From Rhodocyclales bacterium (GTDB lineage Bacteria; Pseudomonadota; Gammaproteobacteria; Burkholderiales; Rhodocyclaceae), in NCBI GenBank assembly GCA_028292485.1, contig JAQGMG010000015.1, positions 62,001 to 126,000 of the forward strand: a stretch of 64,000 bases of DNA, written 5' to 3'. Shown piece after piece: positions 24,288-34,768 of this stretch (positions are counted from its first letter, which is position 1; each line of letters starts with the position of its first letter). Position numbers and translations under genes: made by a program. A model generated the notes under the pieces. It was not told the origin of the DNA. It did no database searches and saw only the letters and a list, made by a program, of their open reading frames with translations.

Positions 24288-26069
24288 TCAGACCTGTGCG
24301 GGCGCCGGGTTCAGGAGGCGCGCCAGTACCTCGCGCAGATGCCCGCTGGGCGTGGGTTTCTGCAGCAAGGGGAAGCCACTGGCGCGCGCTTCGGCAAGGC
24401 GGTGCGGGTCGGTGTCGCCGGTGATGACGGCGGCGGGAATCTGCAGGTTGAAGTGCTTGCGCAAGCCCTCGATGGCTTCGATGCCGGTGCGGCCTTCGAG
24501 CAGGCGGTAGTCGGCAAGGATGGCGTCGGGCGGGGCGTCGAGTTGAGCGATGGCGTCTTCCAGCGAGGCGGCTGCCAGTGCCTTGCAACCCCACGCTGTC
24601 AGCAGGGCCGACATGGCTTGCTGGATGATGGGCTCATTGTCGATTACCAGCACGCGGCTGATGTTTTGCGGCAGCAAGGGCTGGGTCCGGCGCTGGAGTT
24701 CATGTGCCACGGGCCGGGTGGTGTCCAGTGGCAGCGCGACTGAAAACAGCGAACCCTTGCCCTGCACGGACCGCAGCATCAAGCGTTGCCCAAGCAGACG
24801 GACGAGCCCGTCGACGATGGCGAGCCCCAGCCCCAAACCTTTGCGCCGGTCTCGCTCGGGGTTGTCGAGCTGGTAGAACTCGCGAAAAACATCTTCCTGC
24901 TGATCGCTTGGAATGCCGATGCCCGAATCCCACACTTCCATCAGCACCTGTTTGCCGCGCACGCGGCAGGCCACCAGCACGCCGCCGCGATTGGTGTACT
25001 TCACAGCGTTGGAAACGAGATTGCGCAGGATGCGCTCGACCATGCGCGGATCGCTGAGCACGCGCAATGGCCGGTGCCTGACCTTGAACTTGAGACCACG
25101 TTGTCGCGCAAGTGGCGAGAATTCGGCTTCGATGCGGATCAGCAGCGGCGACAGATCGAATGAGCGGAATTCAGCCTGTTGGGCGCCCGAATCGATACGC
25201 GAATAGTCCATCAACTCATCCATCAGCTCGCCCATGCTCGAGCACGCTTCACGCATGCTGGCCACGAGTTGTTCGGCATTGGGCGACAGTGTTTCGGTCT
25301 GCAGCGTGTCGGCAAGCAGAGTGATGGATTGCAAGGGTTGGCGCAGATCATGGCTGGCGGCTGCGAGGAAGCGCGTCTTGCCGGTATTGGCGCTTTCCGC
25401 GCTGATGCGCGCCGTCTCGGCTGCCTGTGTTTGCACGCGTAGCTCGCGCAGCAAAGCCATGTTTTCGAAACGCAGGCGGATGCTGCTCTTGGTGAAGCGG
25501 TTGTTCACCCAGCCAAAGATCAGCATGCAGACGTAGTAGCACAACGCAATGACGCCCATGCCGAACGCCAGATGCCCCTGTTGCAAGAAGCACAGCACAG
25601 CGAAGGGCAGCAGGGCCGCCGTCGCATACAAGGCATAGGCGATGTACAGCGTGCCCATGGCGGGCGCTGCGGCGCCGGTCAATGCGGCCAGCACGACGCC
25701 GACAGCGGCCAGCGTCAAGGGATCGGAATTTGTCGTGAGATAAGCCAGCGAACCCCAGCCGATGCCCGAAATGGCTGTGGTGGCAATGAAAAACACGCCC
25801 CAGCCATCGATGCTCAGACGATGCCGGAAGCGACCATTGTGCGCGGCCATCATGCCGATGCGCAGTGCCGTCAACAGCACGATGGCAAACAGCCACAGCA
25901 GCAGGTTGCGCAGAGGGATCGAGCGCCATAGCAGCAGCGATGCGCTCAGCACGCCCAGCGTATTGCCGAACAGCAGCGATGGGCCGTGCGTGAACAGCAG
26001 CTCGATCTGCTCTGTGCGCAGACGCTTGTCGGGCATGCTGGCGGCAGGATTGGCGGAGATTTGCACCAT
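24288..26069 (-). CDS. Hybrid sensor histidine kinase / response regulator, membrane-bound
   Basis: This 593-residue protein has about six hydrophobic helices in residues 30-185, which form the sensor, then a coiled-coil linker, a HisKA domain with phospho-acceptor His240 (ASHDLRQPLQ), an HATPase domain (NAVKYTNRGG, DSGIGIP, GLGLGLAIV), and a C-terminal receiver with Asp520 (AILADYRLLEG). The HDLRQPLQ H-box and attached receiver resemble kinases that pass phosphate to LuxR-type or Hpt partners encoded elsewhere. No partner regulator is adjacent. The signal is unknown. The start at 26069 lacks a clear Shine-Dalgarno; Met12 (26036) is an alternative. Confidence 0.88.
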   Translation of the reverse strand: MVQISANPAASMPDKRLRTEQIELLFTHGPSLLFGNTLGVLSASLLLWRSIPLRNLLLWLFAIVLLTALRIGMMAAHNGRFRHRLSIDGWGVFFIATTAISGIGWGSLAYLTTNSDPLTLAAVGVVLAALTGAAAPAMGTLYIAYALYATAALLPFAVLCFLQQGHLAFGMGVIALCYYVCMLIFGWVNNRFTKSSIRLRFENMALLRELRVQTQAAETARISAESANTGKTRFLAAASHDLRQPLQSITLLADTLQTETLSPNAEQLVASMREACSSMGELMDELMDYSRIDSGAQQAEFRSFDLSPLLIRIEAEFSPLARQRGLKFKVRHRPLRVLSDPRMVERILRNLVSNAVKYTNRGGVLVACRVRGKQVLMEVWDSGIGIPSDQQEDVFREFYQLDNPERDRRKGLGLGLAIVDGLVRLLGQRLMLRSVQGKGSLFSVALPLDTTRPVAHELQRRTQPLLPQNISRVLVIDNEPIIQQAMSALLTAWGCKALAAASLEDAIAQLDAPPDAILADYRLLEGRTGIEAIEGLRKHFNLQIPAAVITGDTDPHRLAEARASGFPLLQKPTPSGHLREVLARLLNPAPAQV

Positions 26070-26298
26070 GCGCTTGTACTGGTGGATGTTTTCTGGTCGG
26101 TTGCATCACGATGCTGCCCTGCGATGTTGCCTCGATATGCCATGCGGCACCATATGGATATTCGGGCAGTCACCGAACTTGTTTTTGATCGGATTTGTGC
26201 AGACCGGGTCAGGTCTGTGCCGTAAAACCCGAGCCGGGCAAGGGCTTTGTGTGGGGGTTTGATAGAATCCACGGCTAACCGTGCATTCCGGATTCGCC

Positions 26299-28401
26299 AT
26301 GTCGCTTCAACAGCCGCTTCAAAAACTCTTCGTCACCACGGCATTGCCGTACGCCAATGGCTCGTTCCACATTGGTCACATCATGGAGTACATCCAGGCC
26401 GACATCTGGGTGCGACTGCAGCGCACGCTGGGCCATGAAGTGCATTTCGTATGCGCCGATGACGCACACGGCACACCGATCATGCTCAAGGCGGAGAGCG
26501 AAGGCATCACGCCGCAGCAGCTGGTTGCGCGCATCGCGGCGGAGCGGCCGCAGTATCTGAACGGCTTTCATATCAGTTTCGACAACTGGCACTCGACCGA
26601 TTCGGAAGAGAACACGCGCCTGTCGCAGGACATCTATCGCAAGCTGCGCGAAGCAGGGTTCATCGACCGCAAGGTGATCAAGCAGTTCTTCGATCCGGTC
26701 AAGAGCATGTTTCTGCCCGACCGCTACATCAAGGGCGAATGCCCGAAGTGCGGTTCGCCAGACCAGAATGGCGACAACTGCGAAGTCTGCGGCGCTGTCT
26801 ACTCGCCGACCGATCTGAAGAATCCCGTGTCGGCGCTTACCGGCGCAACGCCTGAGCTGCGTGATTCGGAGCATTTCTTCTTCAAGCTCTCGGACCCGCG
26901 CTGCGTGGAGTTCCTGAAGGGCTGGACGCAGGGCGGACGTTTGCAGCCGCAGATTGCCAACAAGGCCAACGAATGGCTGGCGAGCGATAGCGGATTATCT
27001 GATTGGGATATCTCGCGCGACGAGCCTTATTTCGGCATCCCGATTCCCGATGCGCCGGGCAAGTACTTCTACGTCTGGCTGGATGCGCCCGTGGGCTACC
27101 TCGCCAGCCTTGCCAATTATTTCAACAAAGCCGGCGGCGACTTTGAAGCCTTCCTCGCCGATCCGGCAACGCGTCAGGTGCACTTCATCGGCAAGGACAT
27201 CGTTAATTTCCACTGTCTGTTCTGGCCAGCCATGATGCATTTCGCTGGCAAGCCCTACAAGGTGCCGGACAACGTTTATGTGCATGGCTTCATCACCGTG
27301 TCGGGCGAGAAGATGAGCAAATCGCGCGGCACAGGTATCAGCCCGTTGCGCTACCTTGACATCGGCATGAACCCGGAATGGCTGCGTTACTATATCGCCG
27401 CCAAGCTCAATGCCAACGTCGAAGACCTCGACTTCAACCCCGAGGATTTCGTTGCGCGCATCAATGCCGATCTGATCGGCAAATACGTCAACATCGCCAG
27501 CCGCTGCGCAGGTTTCATTACGAAGCGCTTTGAAGGCAAGCTGGCTCAGGCTTTGCCTGCCGAAGGCGAAGCGCTGCTGACTGCGCTGCGTGACGCGAAG
27601 ACGGGCGTGCGGACATTTCTTGATGAACGCGAGTTCTCCAAAGCCGTTCGCGAGATCATGGCGCTGGCCGATCGCACCAATGAGTACGTCAATGCGCATG
27701 CGCCGTGGGAACTGGCCAAGCAGGCAGGCAAGGAAGCCGAATTGCACGAGGTGTGCAGTGTTGCGCTCAATGCGTTTCGCATACTGACCAGCATGCTCGC
27801 GCCGATCATGCCGGCGACGGCCGCCAAGGTAGGAGGCTTCCTCAATTGCAGCTTCGTGCGTTGGGATGATGAATCGCCGCTATTGGCGATCAATGCTTAT
27901 GAGCATCTGATGACGCGAGTCGACCCGAAGATCATGGACAAGCTTTTCGACGCGCCGGAGGCTGTTTCAGTAGAAGCGGCCAAGCCAGCTGTCTCTAAAG
28001 CATCAGCCCTCTCCCCCAGCCCCTCTCCCGCAAGCGGGCGAGGGGAGCCTCGTGAGGCTTCGCCTGAAATAAATGTGGAAGAGTTCGGCAAGATCGATCT
28101 GCGTATTGCCAGGATCGTTTCCGCCGAGCATGTAGAAGGCGCGGCCAAGCTGCTCAAGCTGCAGCTCGACATTGGCGAGGACCGTCCGCGCCAGGTCTTT
28201 GCGGGCATCAAGAGTGCCTATGACCCCGCCTTGCTGGTCGGACGCCTGACGGTAATGGTTGCCAACCTCGCGCCGCGCAAGATGAAGTTCGGCATGAGCG
28301 AGGGCATGGTGCTGGCCGCTTCGGACGAGTCGGGCGAAGTGCCGGGGTTGTTCATTCTCTCGCCGGATAGCGGCGCGCAGCCCGGCATGCGCGTAAAGTA
28401 A
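26299..28401 (+). CDS. metG: Methionyl-tRNA synthetase with C-terminal tRNA-binding domain
   Basis: This roughly 700-residue class I synthetase charges tRNA-Met. It has the HIGH-like [15 protein letters not shown], a zinc knuckle ([17 protein letters not shown]), the KMSKSRGT signature, and a C-terminal EMAP-II/Trbp111-like dimerisation and tRNA-binding domain ([22 protein letters not shown] to the end). Between core and tail lies a Ser/Pro-rich linker, [20 protein letters not shown], which is encoded by a palindromic repeat element at 28020-28059 inserted in frame. A GTG at 26281 could add six residues. It is divergent from the histidine kinase gene. Confidence 0.95.
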   Translation: MSLQQPLQKLFVTTALPYANGSFHIGHIMEYIQADIWVRLQRTLGHEVHFVCADDAHGTPIMLKAESEGITPQQLVARIAAERPQYLNGFHISFDNWHSTDSEENTRLSQDIYRKLREAGFIDRKVIKQFFDPVKSMFLPDRYIKGECPKCGSPDQNGDNCEVCGAVYSPTDLKNPVSALTGATPELRDSEHFFFKLSDPRCVEFLKGWTQGGRLQPQIANKANEWLASDSGLSDWDISRDEPYFGIPIPDAPGKYFYVWLDAPVGYLASLANYFNKAGGDFEAFLADPATRQVHFIGKDIVNFHCLFWPAMMHFAGKPYKVPDNVYVHGFITVSGEKMSKSRGTGISPLRYLDIGMNPEWLRYYIAAKLNANVEDLDFNPEDFVARINADLIGKYVNIASRCAGFITKRFEGKLAQALPAEGEALLTALRDAKTGVRTFLDEREFSKAVREIMALADRTNEYVNAHAPWELAKQAGKEAELHEVCSVALNAFRILTSMLAPIMPATAAKVGGFLNCSFVRWDDESPLLAINAYEHLMTRVDPKIMDKLFDAPEAVSVEAAKPAVSKASALSPSPSPASGRGEPREASPEINVEEFGKIDLRIARIVSAEHVEGAAKLLKLQLDIGEDRPRQVFAGIKSAYDPALLVGRLTVMVANLAPRKMKFGMSEGMVLAASDESGEVPGLFILSPDSGAQPGMRVK
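28020..28059. repeat. REP-like palindromes inside the metG linker
   Basis: Two adjacent palindromes lie in frame in metG. The first has arms CCCCTCTCCCGC (28020-28031) and GCGGGCGAGGGG (28034-28045), with one mismatch. The second has perfect arms AGCCTCG and CGAGGCT-like pairing (28046-28059). Sequences of the CCCTCTCCCGCAAGCGGG type are common intergenic palindromes in GC-rich proteobacteria, so this copy has been domesticated as protein linker. Confidence 0.7.
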
Positions 28402-28514
28402 GCGGCTTATGCCTTTGTCTGCACGCCGCCGCTGGATTGTTCTGCATCAACACGCTCCCGATACAGCGGGCGAGACTGTTGTGTCGTCTTGCTTGCGCGT
28501 TGCCGGGAGTGCAT

Positions 28515-30182
28515 ATGTCCAGAAAATTCAGATTGAAGTCGTTTCGCCCGAAACTGCTGGAGACGTTGCAGGGCTATAGCCGCCCGCAGTTTCTGGCAGA
28601 TGCCTCGGCCGGCGTCACGGTCGGAGTGCTGGCCATCCCGTTGGCCATGGCGTTTGCCATCGCCAGCGGCGCCAGTCCTTCTTCGGGTTTATGGACGGCG
28701 ATCATCGCCGGCTTCTGTATCTCCGCCTTCGGTGGCTCGCGCGTGCAGATCGGCGGACCCACCGGCGCTTTCATTCCGATCCTGTACAGCATCGTGGCGG
28801 TTTATGGCTTCCACAATATGCTGGCGGCAACTTTTATGGCCGGTGTCCTGCTACTGGTCATGGGGCTGACCGGCATGGGTAGCCTGATTCGAATGATTCC
28901 CGTCTCCGTCGTCATCGGTTTTACCAACGGCATTGCTGTGGTCATCGCGTTTTCGCAGCTGCGCGATTTTTTTGGTCTGGATATCGCCAGCTTGCCGGCC
29001 GAGTTTTTTGCGCGTCTGCGTATGCTGACAGCGAATGTGGATACTGCCGACGTGTATACGACGTGCCTTGGTACTGGCTGTGTAGCGCTGGTTGTCGTCT
29101 GGAGCCGGCTTGTAGAGCGCTTGCCGAGGCTGGCAATGATTCCCGCCCAGATGGCTGCGCTGGTGTTGGGTACGCTGTGCAGTGTCATATTCAAGCTGCC
29201 GGTCGAGACGCTTGGCAGCCGCTTCAATGGGATTCCGCAAGAATTGCCCGGCATCAGCTTCCCGCTGCCAGCGCTGGAAAGCCTGGGGCACCTCCTCACA
29301 CCTGCCATCACCATCGCCTTGCTGGGGGCTATCGAATCATTGCTTTCGGCGCGTGTCGCCGATGCGCAGATCGACGACCGGCATGACCCCAACCAGGAGT
29401 TGCTGGCGCAAGGCATTGCCAATATTGCTTCGCCTTTTTTCGGCGGCATTCCAGCGACAGGCGCCATTGCGCGCACCGCGACGAATATACGTGCTGGTGG
29501 CCGCACACCGGTTGCCGGGCTGATCCACGCTGCAACCTTGCTCATCGTCGTGCTGGTCGCGGCACCCCTGGCTGCCTACGTGCCGATTACGGTACTTGCC
29601 GCCATCGTGCTGATCACGGCGTGGCGTATGGGGGACTGGCATGAGTTCGTGCGATTGAAACACTTCTCGTGGAACTATCGCATCATCCTGCTGACAACCT
29701 TTGCATTGACGGTGCTTTTCGATCTGACTGTCGCGGTTGAAATCGGCATGGTACTGGCGAGCCTGTTTTTCATCTATCGCATGCAGGATCTGACCGCTGT
29801 CGAACGAATCAGAGAAGCTGAGACGGTGGAAGGCCTGGTGGTCTACGCCGTGCAAGGCTCCTTGTTTTTTGGTTCGATTGCCAAGCTTGATAGGCAGATT
29901 GAAAAGCGGCCGGACGATGTACGCGTAATGGTGCTGGACATGCGTGAGGTCATGAACGCCGATACCTCGGGCATAGACTGGTTGGGCGGTTTGGCGCGGG
30001 CACTGACGCGGCAGGGCGCGACGCTGGTACTGTGTGGGCTTGGCAAGCAGCCCGAGTCGCTGGCGCGGCGCTCAGGCTTTGCCATGAACATGGGCGCGGC
30101 AAATATTCTGCCTGACAGGGCTGCGGCTGTACTGCGCGCCACAGCGTTACTCAATCAAGATATTGAACTGCAAGAGCGATGA
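28515..30182 (+). CDS. SulP family anion transporter with STAS domain
   Basis: This 555-residue inner-membrane carrier has 10-12 hydrophobic segments between about residues 30 and 420, followed by a cytoplasmic STAS domain (about 430-540; [22 protein letters not shown] and [22 protein letters not shown]). Family motifs appear in [24 protein letters not shown] and [17 protein letters not shown]. Relatives move sulfate, bicarbonate or dicarboxylates, and the substrate here cannot be told. A GGGAG Shine-Dalgarno sits six bases before the ATG at 28515; the frame upstream to 28437 is unlikely. The last four bases overlap the acylphosphatase start (ATGA). Confidence 0.9.
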   Translation: MSRKFRLKSFRPKLLETLQGYSRPQFLADASAGVTVGVLAIPLAMAFAIASGASPSSGLWTAIIAGFCISAFGGSRVQIGGPTGAFIPILYSIVAVYGFHNMLAATFMAGVLLLVMGLTGMGSLIRMIPVSVVIGFTNGIAVVIAFSQLRDFFGLDIASLPAEFFARLRMLTANVDTADVYTTCLGTGCVALVVVWSRLVERLPRLAMIPAQMAALVLGTLCSVIFKLPVETLGSRFNGIPQELPGISFPLPALESLGHLLTPAITIALLGAIESLLSARVADAQIDDRHDPNQELLAQGIANIASPFFGGIPATGAIARTATNIRAGGRTPVAGLIHAATLLIVVLVAAPLAAYVPITVLAAIVLITAWRMGDWHEFVRLKHFSWNYRIILLTTFALTVLFDLTVAVEIGMVLASLFFIYRMQDLTAVERIREAETVEGLVVYAVQGSLFFGSIAKLDRQIEKRPDDVRVMVLDMREVMNADTSGIDWLGGLARALTRQGATLVLCGLGKQPESLARRSGFAMNMGAANILPDRAAAVLRATALLNQDIELQER

Positions 30183-30487
30183 CTGAACCTGCTGAATCTG
30201 ACAGTGTGGATGATCGAGTCGGGCGCCACCTGTTGATTCGCGGGCTGGTGCAAGGCGTCGGTTTCCGCTGGAGCATGGTGGAAATGGCCCGGCGGCTGGG
30301 CCTTTGTGGCTGGGTACGCAATCGTCGCGATGGCAGCGTCGAGGCGGTGGTCAGTGGGCCGAACGCCGAGGTGGCGGCGATGATTCACTGGGCGGGACAA
30401 GGACCTGCCGGATCACGTGTCGAGGGCGTAGAGGTCGAAGAGTGGCCGCAGACCTTTGAAGAGTTCGCTCAAGTACCAACTATCTAG
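30179..30487 (+). CDS. acyP: Acylphosphatase
   Basis: This 102-residue small alpha/beta enzyme hydrolyses acyl phosphates such as carbamoyl or acetyl phosphate. The catalytic loop is [10 protein letters not shown] (with the active Arg) and the catalytic Asn lies in [12 protein letters not shown]. The first 15 residues are a variable acidic lead. The start codon overlaps the stop of the SulP gene in an ATGA junction, so translation should be coupled. Why a small phosphatase is linked to an anion transporter is not evident. Its own Shine-Dalgarno would lie inside the end of the SulP gene (AAGAGCG). Confidence 0.92.
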   Translation: MTEPAESDSVDDRVGRHLLIRGLVQGVGFRWSMVEMARRLGLCGWVRNRRDGSVEAVVSGPNAEVAAMIHWAGQGPAGSRVEGVEVEEWPQTFEEFAQVPTI

Positions 30488-30654
30488 AGCATAGTTATTT
30501 ACAATCGGTATCCTGTTTGACCCGTCCTTCGCGGCGGCGATAATCACAGGTCGTTGCAGACCGCAAACGTCCGCTATTTGAGCGCTGCCTGGACTCGTCC
30601 AGCGCCGGCTCTTGTTTTCCCAGCAAACTACCTGACAGAGAGAGGAACATCATC

Positions 30655-31254
30655 ATGGCCGTCCTGGTTGGAAAAAAAGCCCCTGATTTCACTGCTACCA
30701 CCGTACTTGGCAACAATGACATCAAGGACATCACCCTGTCCGAATTCACGAAGGGCAAGTACACCGTGCTCTTCTTCTATCCCCTCGATTTCACTTTCGT
30801 CTGCCCGTCCGAGCTGATCGCCTTCGATCACCGCCTGGCCGACTTCAAGAGCCGCAATGTCGAAGTTATCGGTGTTTCGATCGACTCCCAGTTCACCCAT
30901 CTGGCGTGGAAGAACACGCCTGTCGACAAGGGCGGCATTGGCCAGGTCGGTTACGCACTGGTTGCCGACATCAAGCACGAAATTGCCAAGGCTTACGATG
31001 TGGAAGCCGAAGGCGGCGTCGCTTTCCGCGGCTCGTTCCTGATCGACAAGAGCGGTGTCGTGCAGCATCAGGTCGTCAACAACCTGCCGCTCGGACGTGA
31101 TATCGATGAAATGCTGCGCATGGTCGATGCGCTGCAGTTCACCGAAGAGCACGGTGAAGTCTGCCCGGCCGGCTGGAAGAAGGGCAAGAAGGGCATGACG
31201 GCTTCAACCGAAGGCGTTGCAGCGTACCTCGCCGAGAACGCCAGCCAGTTGTGA
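30655..31254 (+). CDS. 2-Cys peroxiredoxin (AhpC/Prx1 type)
   Basis: This 199-residue thiol peroxidase reduces hydrogen peroxide and organic peroxides. The peroxidatic Cys50 lies in LDFTFVCPSELIAF and the resolving Cys in HGEVCPAGWKKGKKGM near residue 171. The GGIG loop typical of peroxide-sensitive members is present (KGGIGQV), and the C-terminal helix reads AAYLAENASQL in place of the classical YF. A strong GAGAGAGGAA Shine-Dalgarno lies just before the ATG. No AhpF or other reductase gene is adjacent, so thioredoxin or another donor is probably used. Confidence 0.93.
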   Translation: MAVLVGKKAPDFTATTVLGNNDIKDITLSEFTKGKYTVLFFYPLDFTFVCPSELIAFDHRLADFKSRNVEVIGVSIDSQFTHLAWKNTPVDKGGIGQVGYALVADIKHEIAKAYDVEAEGGVAFRGSFLIDKSGVVQHQVVNNLPLGRDIDEMLRMVDALQFTEEHGEVCPAGWKKGKKGMTASTEGVAAYLAENASQL

Positions 31255-31641
31255 TCGAGGTGTCGAGTCAGGCATTTCATGAAATGACCTGACCAGCCCG
31301 ACGCCGTAGCCCCGCGCTCGCACAGACTCGTAAGAGTTTGTTGCGGGCGCGTTGTTTTTGGCAATCCGGGTGATCGACACGCTTCAACTTTCCCTTTAAA
31401 AGCCGTTGATCAAGAAGCAGCGCGTAAGAGTGCGTTCTGCCGGAATGCTGCGTTGCAGCGACGGACCTGTGCTTTCGGGATCATGTATGCTCGCTGTGCT
31501 GCCTGCAAACACAGGCGCTGTCGAGAGTCGGGGGCTTGCGTTGCCCCGCAAAAAAATGTCAATTGCAGCTTGTACATACCCGAAGCCAGATGTCATCCCC
31601 TTCGGCAAGACAGGCTTGTGAACGGGAGTAGGCCTCGGCCC
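31255..31641. other. 387-bp intergenic region between the peroxiredoxin and the PAS-GGDEF-EAL gene
   Basis: No gene is supported. The stretch contains a near-perfect inverted repeat at 31267-31293 (arms GTCAGG/CCTGAC and ATTTCA/TGAAAT), a terminator-like hairpin at 31313-31359, and a purine-rich AAAAAAATG tract near 31555. The rest is presumably the promoter and leader of the downstream signalling gene. Confidence 0.4.
31313..31359 (+). terminator. Probable terminator of the peroxiredoxin gene
   Basis: A long imperfect stem, CGCGCTCGCACAGACTC against GAGTTTGTTGCGGGCGCG with a GTAA loop, is followed by TTGTTTTTG. Confidence 0.65.
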
Positions 31642-34600
31642 ATGAAGTTGCTGTCAAAGTGCATAGCGCGTGTACGTCCGTACAGCTTCCGTCTTATGAC
31701 GGCGGTATTGTGCGGACTGTTTACGCTCGACTGTGTGGCGCAGGGCCTGACCGCAAATCTCACACCCAGCCTCGTGGGACTGGTGGTGATTACGGCATTT
31801 GCGCTCCTGCTTGCCGCTGCCCTGCTGTATCGCCATCAAATCAAGCAGCTACGCCAGCGTAGCCGTGCGCTGGAAATATCCGAGCATCGCTATCGACTGA
31901 TCGTCGAAGGCACCAATGTCGTGGCCTGGGAGTACGACGTCGGTTCGGACTGTTTCACCTATGTTTCTGCGCCAGGCGAGCGCCTGCTGGGTATCGATAT
32001 CGAGAACTGGAAACGCTCGGGCTTCTGGCGTGCGCGTCTCCATCCCGACGATGCCGATGTGGCAATGGCTTTCCTGCGCGCGCAATTTCGCGCCGAGGCT
32101 TCGCACGAATGCGAGTACCGCATGCTGCACGCGGACGGCAGCGAAGTTTATGTGCGCGATCTGCGCACGCTGGTCACGGGCGCACGCGGACATGTCGTCG
32201 GCATGCGCGGCATTTTCGTCGACATCACGGCTCACCGTGCTTCCGAAGCGGCGCTTGAAGATAGCGAGGCGCGCCTGCGCAGCGCTTTCGAACAGGCTGC
32301 CGTCGGCATGGGACTGTGTTCGATCGTGGGCCAGTACCTGCGCGTCAACTTGCGTTACTGCGAGATCGCCGGCTACACGGAAGCGGAATTGCTGCGCAAG
32401 GATTTTCGCGAGCTGACGCATCCCGATGATGTTGAGTCCAACGAGCGTCTGCTCGACCAACTGGTCATTGGCAGCGACAAGAAATTCTCGATGGAGAAGC
32501 GCCTGCTGCGCGCTACCGGGGAAATCGTCTGGGTCAATCTGACGTTGTCCATCGTCAAGACGCGCCGCCTCGGCTCCAGCCAGTTCATGGAAGTCATCGA
32601 GGACATCACCGCACGCAAACATGCCGAAGCAGAGCTGCGTGACAGCGAAGGGCGCATGCGCCTGATCCTGGCCGCCATGCGCGAGGGTGTGGTGATGCGC
32701 GATGCATCCGGCCAGGTGATCATCGCCAATGCCGCCGCACGCCGCACCTATGGATTGGCACCGGGCGAGGCTTTCCCGCCGCTGTATGACCCGATGGGTT
32801 TGCGTTATTACTATGAAGACGGCTCACCGTGTCCGATTGATGAATTACCCGGTGCGCGCGCCATGCGCTCCGGACGCTCCACGTCGGCTGTCGTAGGCGT
32901 CGAGCGTCGCGACAGTTCGCGCATCTGGTTCGTCGCACGTGCCGAACCTTTGCCGCGTGACGAGCGCACGGGCCTGCATCCGGTGGTGTTCACCATGTCG
33001 GATATTTCGGCGCAGAGACGCGCCGAAGAAGAGCTGCGTCTGGCGGCCACGGTGTTCGACAACAGCGTCGAAGCCATCATGATCACCGATGCGCAGCGGC
33101 ATATCCTGTCGGTCAATCGCGCCTTTTCCGAGCTCACCGGGTATGACGCAAGCCAGGCTATTGGCCAGACACCGGCCATGCTGTCGTCGGGGCGAGTCAA
33201 TGATTCGCAGATCGCGACCATGTGGAACATGACAGAAGAGCAGGGCTCATGGCAAGGCGAAGCCTGGCAGTGCCGCAGCAATGGCACGGAGTTTCCGGGC
33301 TGGTTGTCGATCAGCGCAGTGCGTGATCGCAGCGGTGGCCTGACCAATTTCGTGGCGGTGTTTTCGGACATCACGGAGCGCAAAGCGAGCGAGGCGCGCA
33401 TCGCTTTCCTGGCGCATCACGATCCGCTTACTACCTTGCCCAACCGCACGCTGTTCCAGGATCGCATCGAACAGGCACTCGGGCGCGCCGAACGCAGCGA
33501 CCTGATGGTTGCCTTGCTGTTCCTCGATCTCGACCGCTTCAAGACCATCAACGATTCGCTGGGCCACCTCGCCGGTGACCGGCTGCTGCAATCGGTCGCC
33601 GAGCGCCTCGGACACTGTGTGCGCGACACCGATACGATCTGCCGCCAAGGCGGCGACGAGTTCCTTATCGTGCTCGCCGACCTGACGGATGAAGACGTGC
33701 CTGCGCGCATCGCCGACAAGATCCTGCGCCGCCTCTCCGAGCCCTTCGATGTCGATGGCCATACGCTGGGCACGTCATTCTCGATTGGCATAGCGGTCTA
33801 TCCGAACGACGGCGCCAATGCCGACGCGCTGATGAAGAACGCCGATACGGCGATGTACCACGCCAAGGAGAGCGGCCGGAATACCTACCGCTTCTTTACC
33901 GAGCAGATGAATGCCAATGCGCTGGAGCGTCTGCAACTGGAAAACCATTTGCGTCAGGCGCTCGATCGTGGCGAGCTGCTGCTCAACTATCAGCCGCAGA
34001 TCGATCTGACCACAGGAGCCATCGTCGGCGCCGAAGCGTTGATCCGTTGGCAGTCCGAAGCACTGGGCTTCGTGCCGCCGGGGCGTTTCATTCCGATTGC
34101 GGAAGAGTCGGGCCTGATCCTGCCGATCGGCCGCTGGGTCATGCGTCAAGCATGTATGCATGCCAAAGCCTGGCAGGAATCCGGCTTCCCGACTGTGGCC
34201 GTGGCAGTCAATATTTCGGCGCTGCAATTCCGCCGCGATGACATTGTCGCGACCGTCCGGGAAATCCTCGCCGAAACCGGCCTGGCACCCGAGTATCTCG
34301 AACTGGAGATCACCGAGTCGCTGATCATGCAGCACGCCGAGGATGTGCTCGACACGATGCAGCGCCTCAAGGCCTTGGGTGTGCGGCTGTCGATCGACGA
34401 TTTCGGCACGGGATACTCTTCGCTGTCCTACCTCAAGCGTTTCGCAGTCGACCGTCTGAAGATCGACCAGAGCTTCGTGCGCGACATCGTTGAAGATCCG
34501 GATGACGCCGCCATCGTGCGGGCCATCATCCAGATGGGCAAGAGCCTCAAGCTCGACGTCGTGGCCGAGGGCGCCGAATCACGCGCCCAGGTGGACTTCC

Positions 34601-34740
34601 TGATTCGTGAAGGCTGCCGTACGGCGCAAGGCTATTTCTTCTGTCCGCCAGTCACGCACGATGTGTTGGCGCGCGTGCTGCAACAGGGTACGGGTGTACG
34701 CGTCGGCGACCTGCAGGTGCCTGCCTTGTCAGCCAGCTGA
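31642..34740 (+). CDS. Membrane-anchored PAS-PAS-PAS-PAS-GGDEF-EAL cyclic-di-GMP protein
   Basis: A 1032-residue protein. Two N-terminal helices (about 16-35 and 43-63) anchor it. Four PAS-like domains follow at roughly 80-200, 210-330, 335-455 and 465-590. The diguanylate cyclase domain has an intact GGDEF (670-674) in RQGGDEFLIVL, and the phosphodiesterase domain has an intact EAL (798-800) in GAEALIRW, with DDFGTGYSSLSYL and the AQGYFFCPP end. Both catalytic motifs look complete, so net activity cannot be predicted. The ATG at 31642 is chosen for the membrane segment; a GTG at 31619 is an alternative. The signals sensed are unknown. Confidence 0.92.
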   Translation: MKLLSKCIARVRPYSFRLMTAVLCGLFTLDCVAQGLTANLTPSLVGLVVITAFALLLAAALLYRHQIKQLRQRSRALEISEHRYRLIVEGTNVVAWEYDVGSDCFTYVSAPGERLLGIDIENWKRSGFWRARLHPDDADVAMAFLRAQFRAEASHECEYRMLHADGSEVYVRDLRTLVTGARGHVVGMRGIFVDITAHRASEAALEDSEARLRSAFEQAAVGMGLCSIVGQYLRVNLRYCEIAGYTEAELLRKDFRELTHPDDVESNERLLDQLVIGSDKKFSMEKRLLRATGEIVWVNLTLSIVKTRRLGSSQFMEVIEDITARKHAEAELRDSEGRMRLILAAMREGVVMRDASGQVIIANAAARRTYGLAPGEAFPPLYDPMGLRYYYEDGSPCPIDELPGARAMRSGRSTSAVVGVERRDSSRIWFVARAEPLPRDERTGLHPVVFTMSDISAQRRAEEELRLAATVFDNSVEAIMITDAQRHILSVNRAFSELTGYDASQAIGQTPAMLSSGRVNDSQIATMWNMTEEQGSWQGEAWQCRSNGTEFPGWLSISAVRDRSGGLTNFVAVFSDITERKASEARIAFLAHHDPLTTLPNRTLFQDRIEQALGRAERSDLMVALLFLDLDRFKTINDSLGHLAGDRLLQSVAERLGHCVRDTDTICRQGGDEFLIVLADLTDEDVPARIADKILRRLSEPFDVDGHTLGTSFSIGIAVYPNDGANADALMKNADTAMYHAKESGRNTYRFFTEQMNANALERLQLENHLRQALDRGELLLNYQPQIDLTTGAIVGAEALIRWQSEALGFVPPGRFIPIAEESGLILPIGRWVMRQACMHAKAWQESGFPTVAVAVNISALQFRRDDIVATVREILAETGLAPEYLELEITESLIMQHAEDVLDTMQRLKALGVRLSIDDFGTGYSSLSYLKRFAVDRLKIDQSFVRDIVEDPDDAAIVRAIIQMGKSLKLDVVAEGAESRAQVDFLIREGCRTAQGYFFCPPVTHDVLARVLQQGTGVRVGDLQVPALSAS

Positions 34741-34768
34741 CGCAGGGGCTACGAAGCAAAGCCAAAGT

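Noticed and set aside
30488-30654. OxyR-type operator before the peroxiredoxin gene
   Set aside because: Only isolated ATAG-like pieces are present; the spaced tetrad of the OxyR site could not be aligned convincingly.
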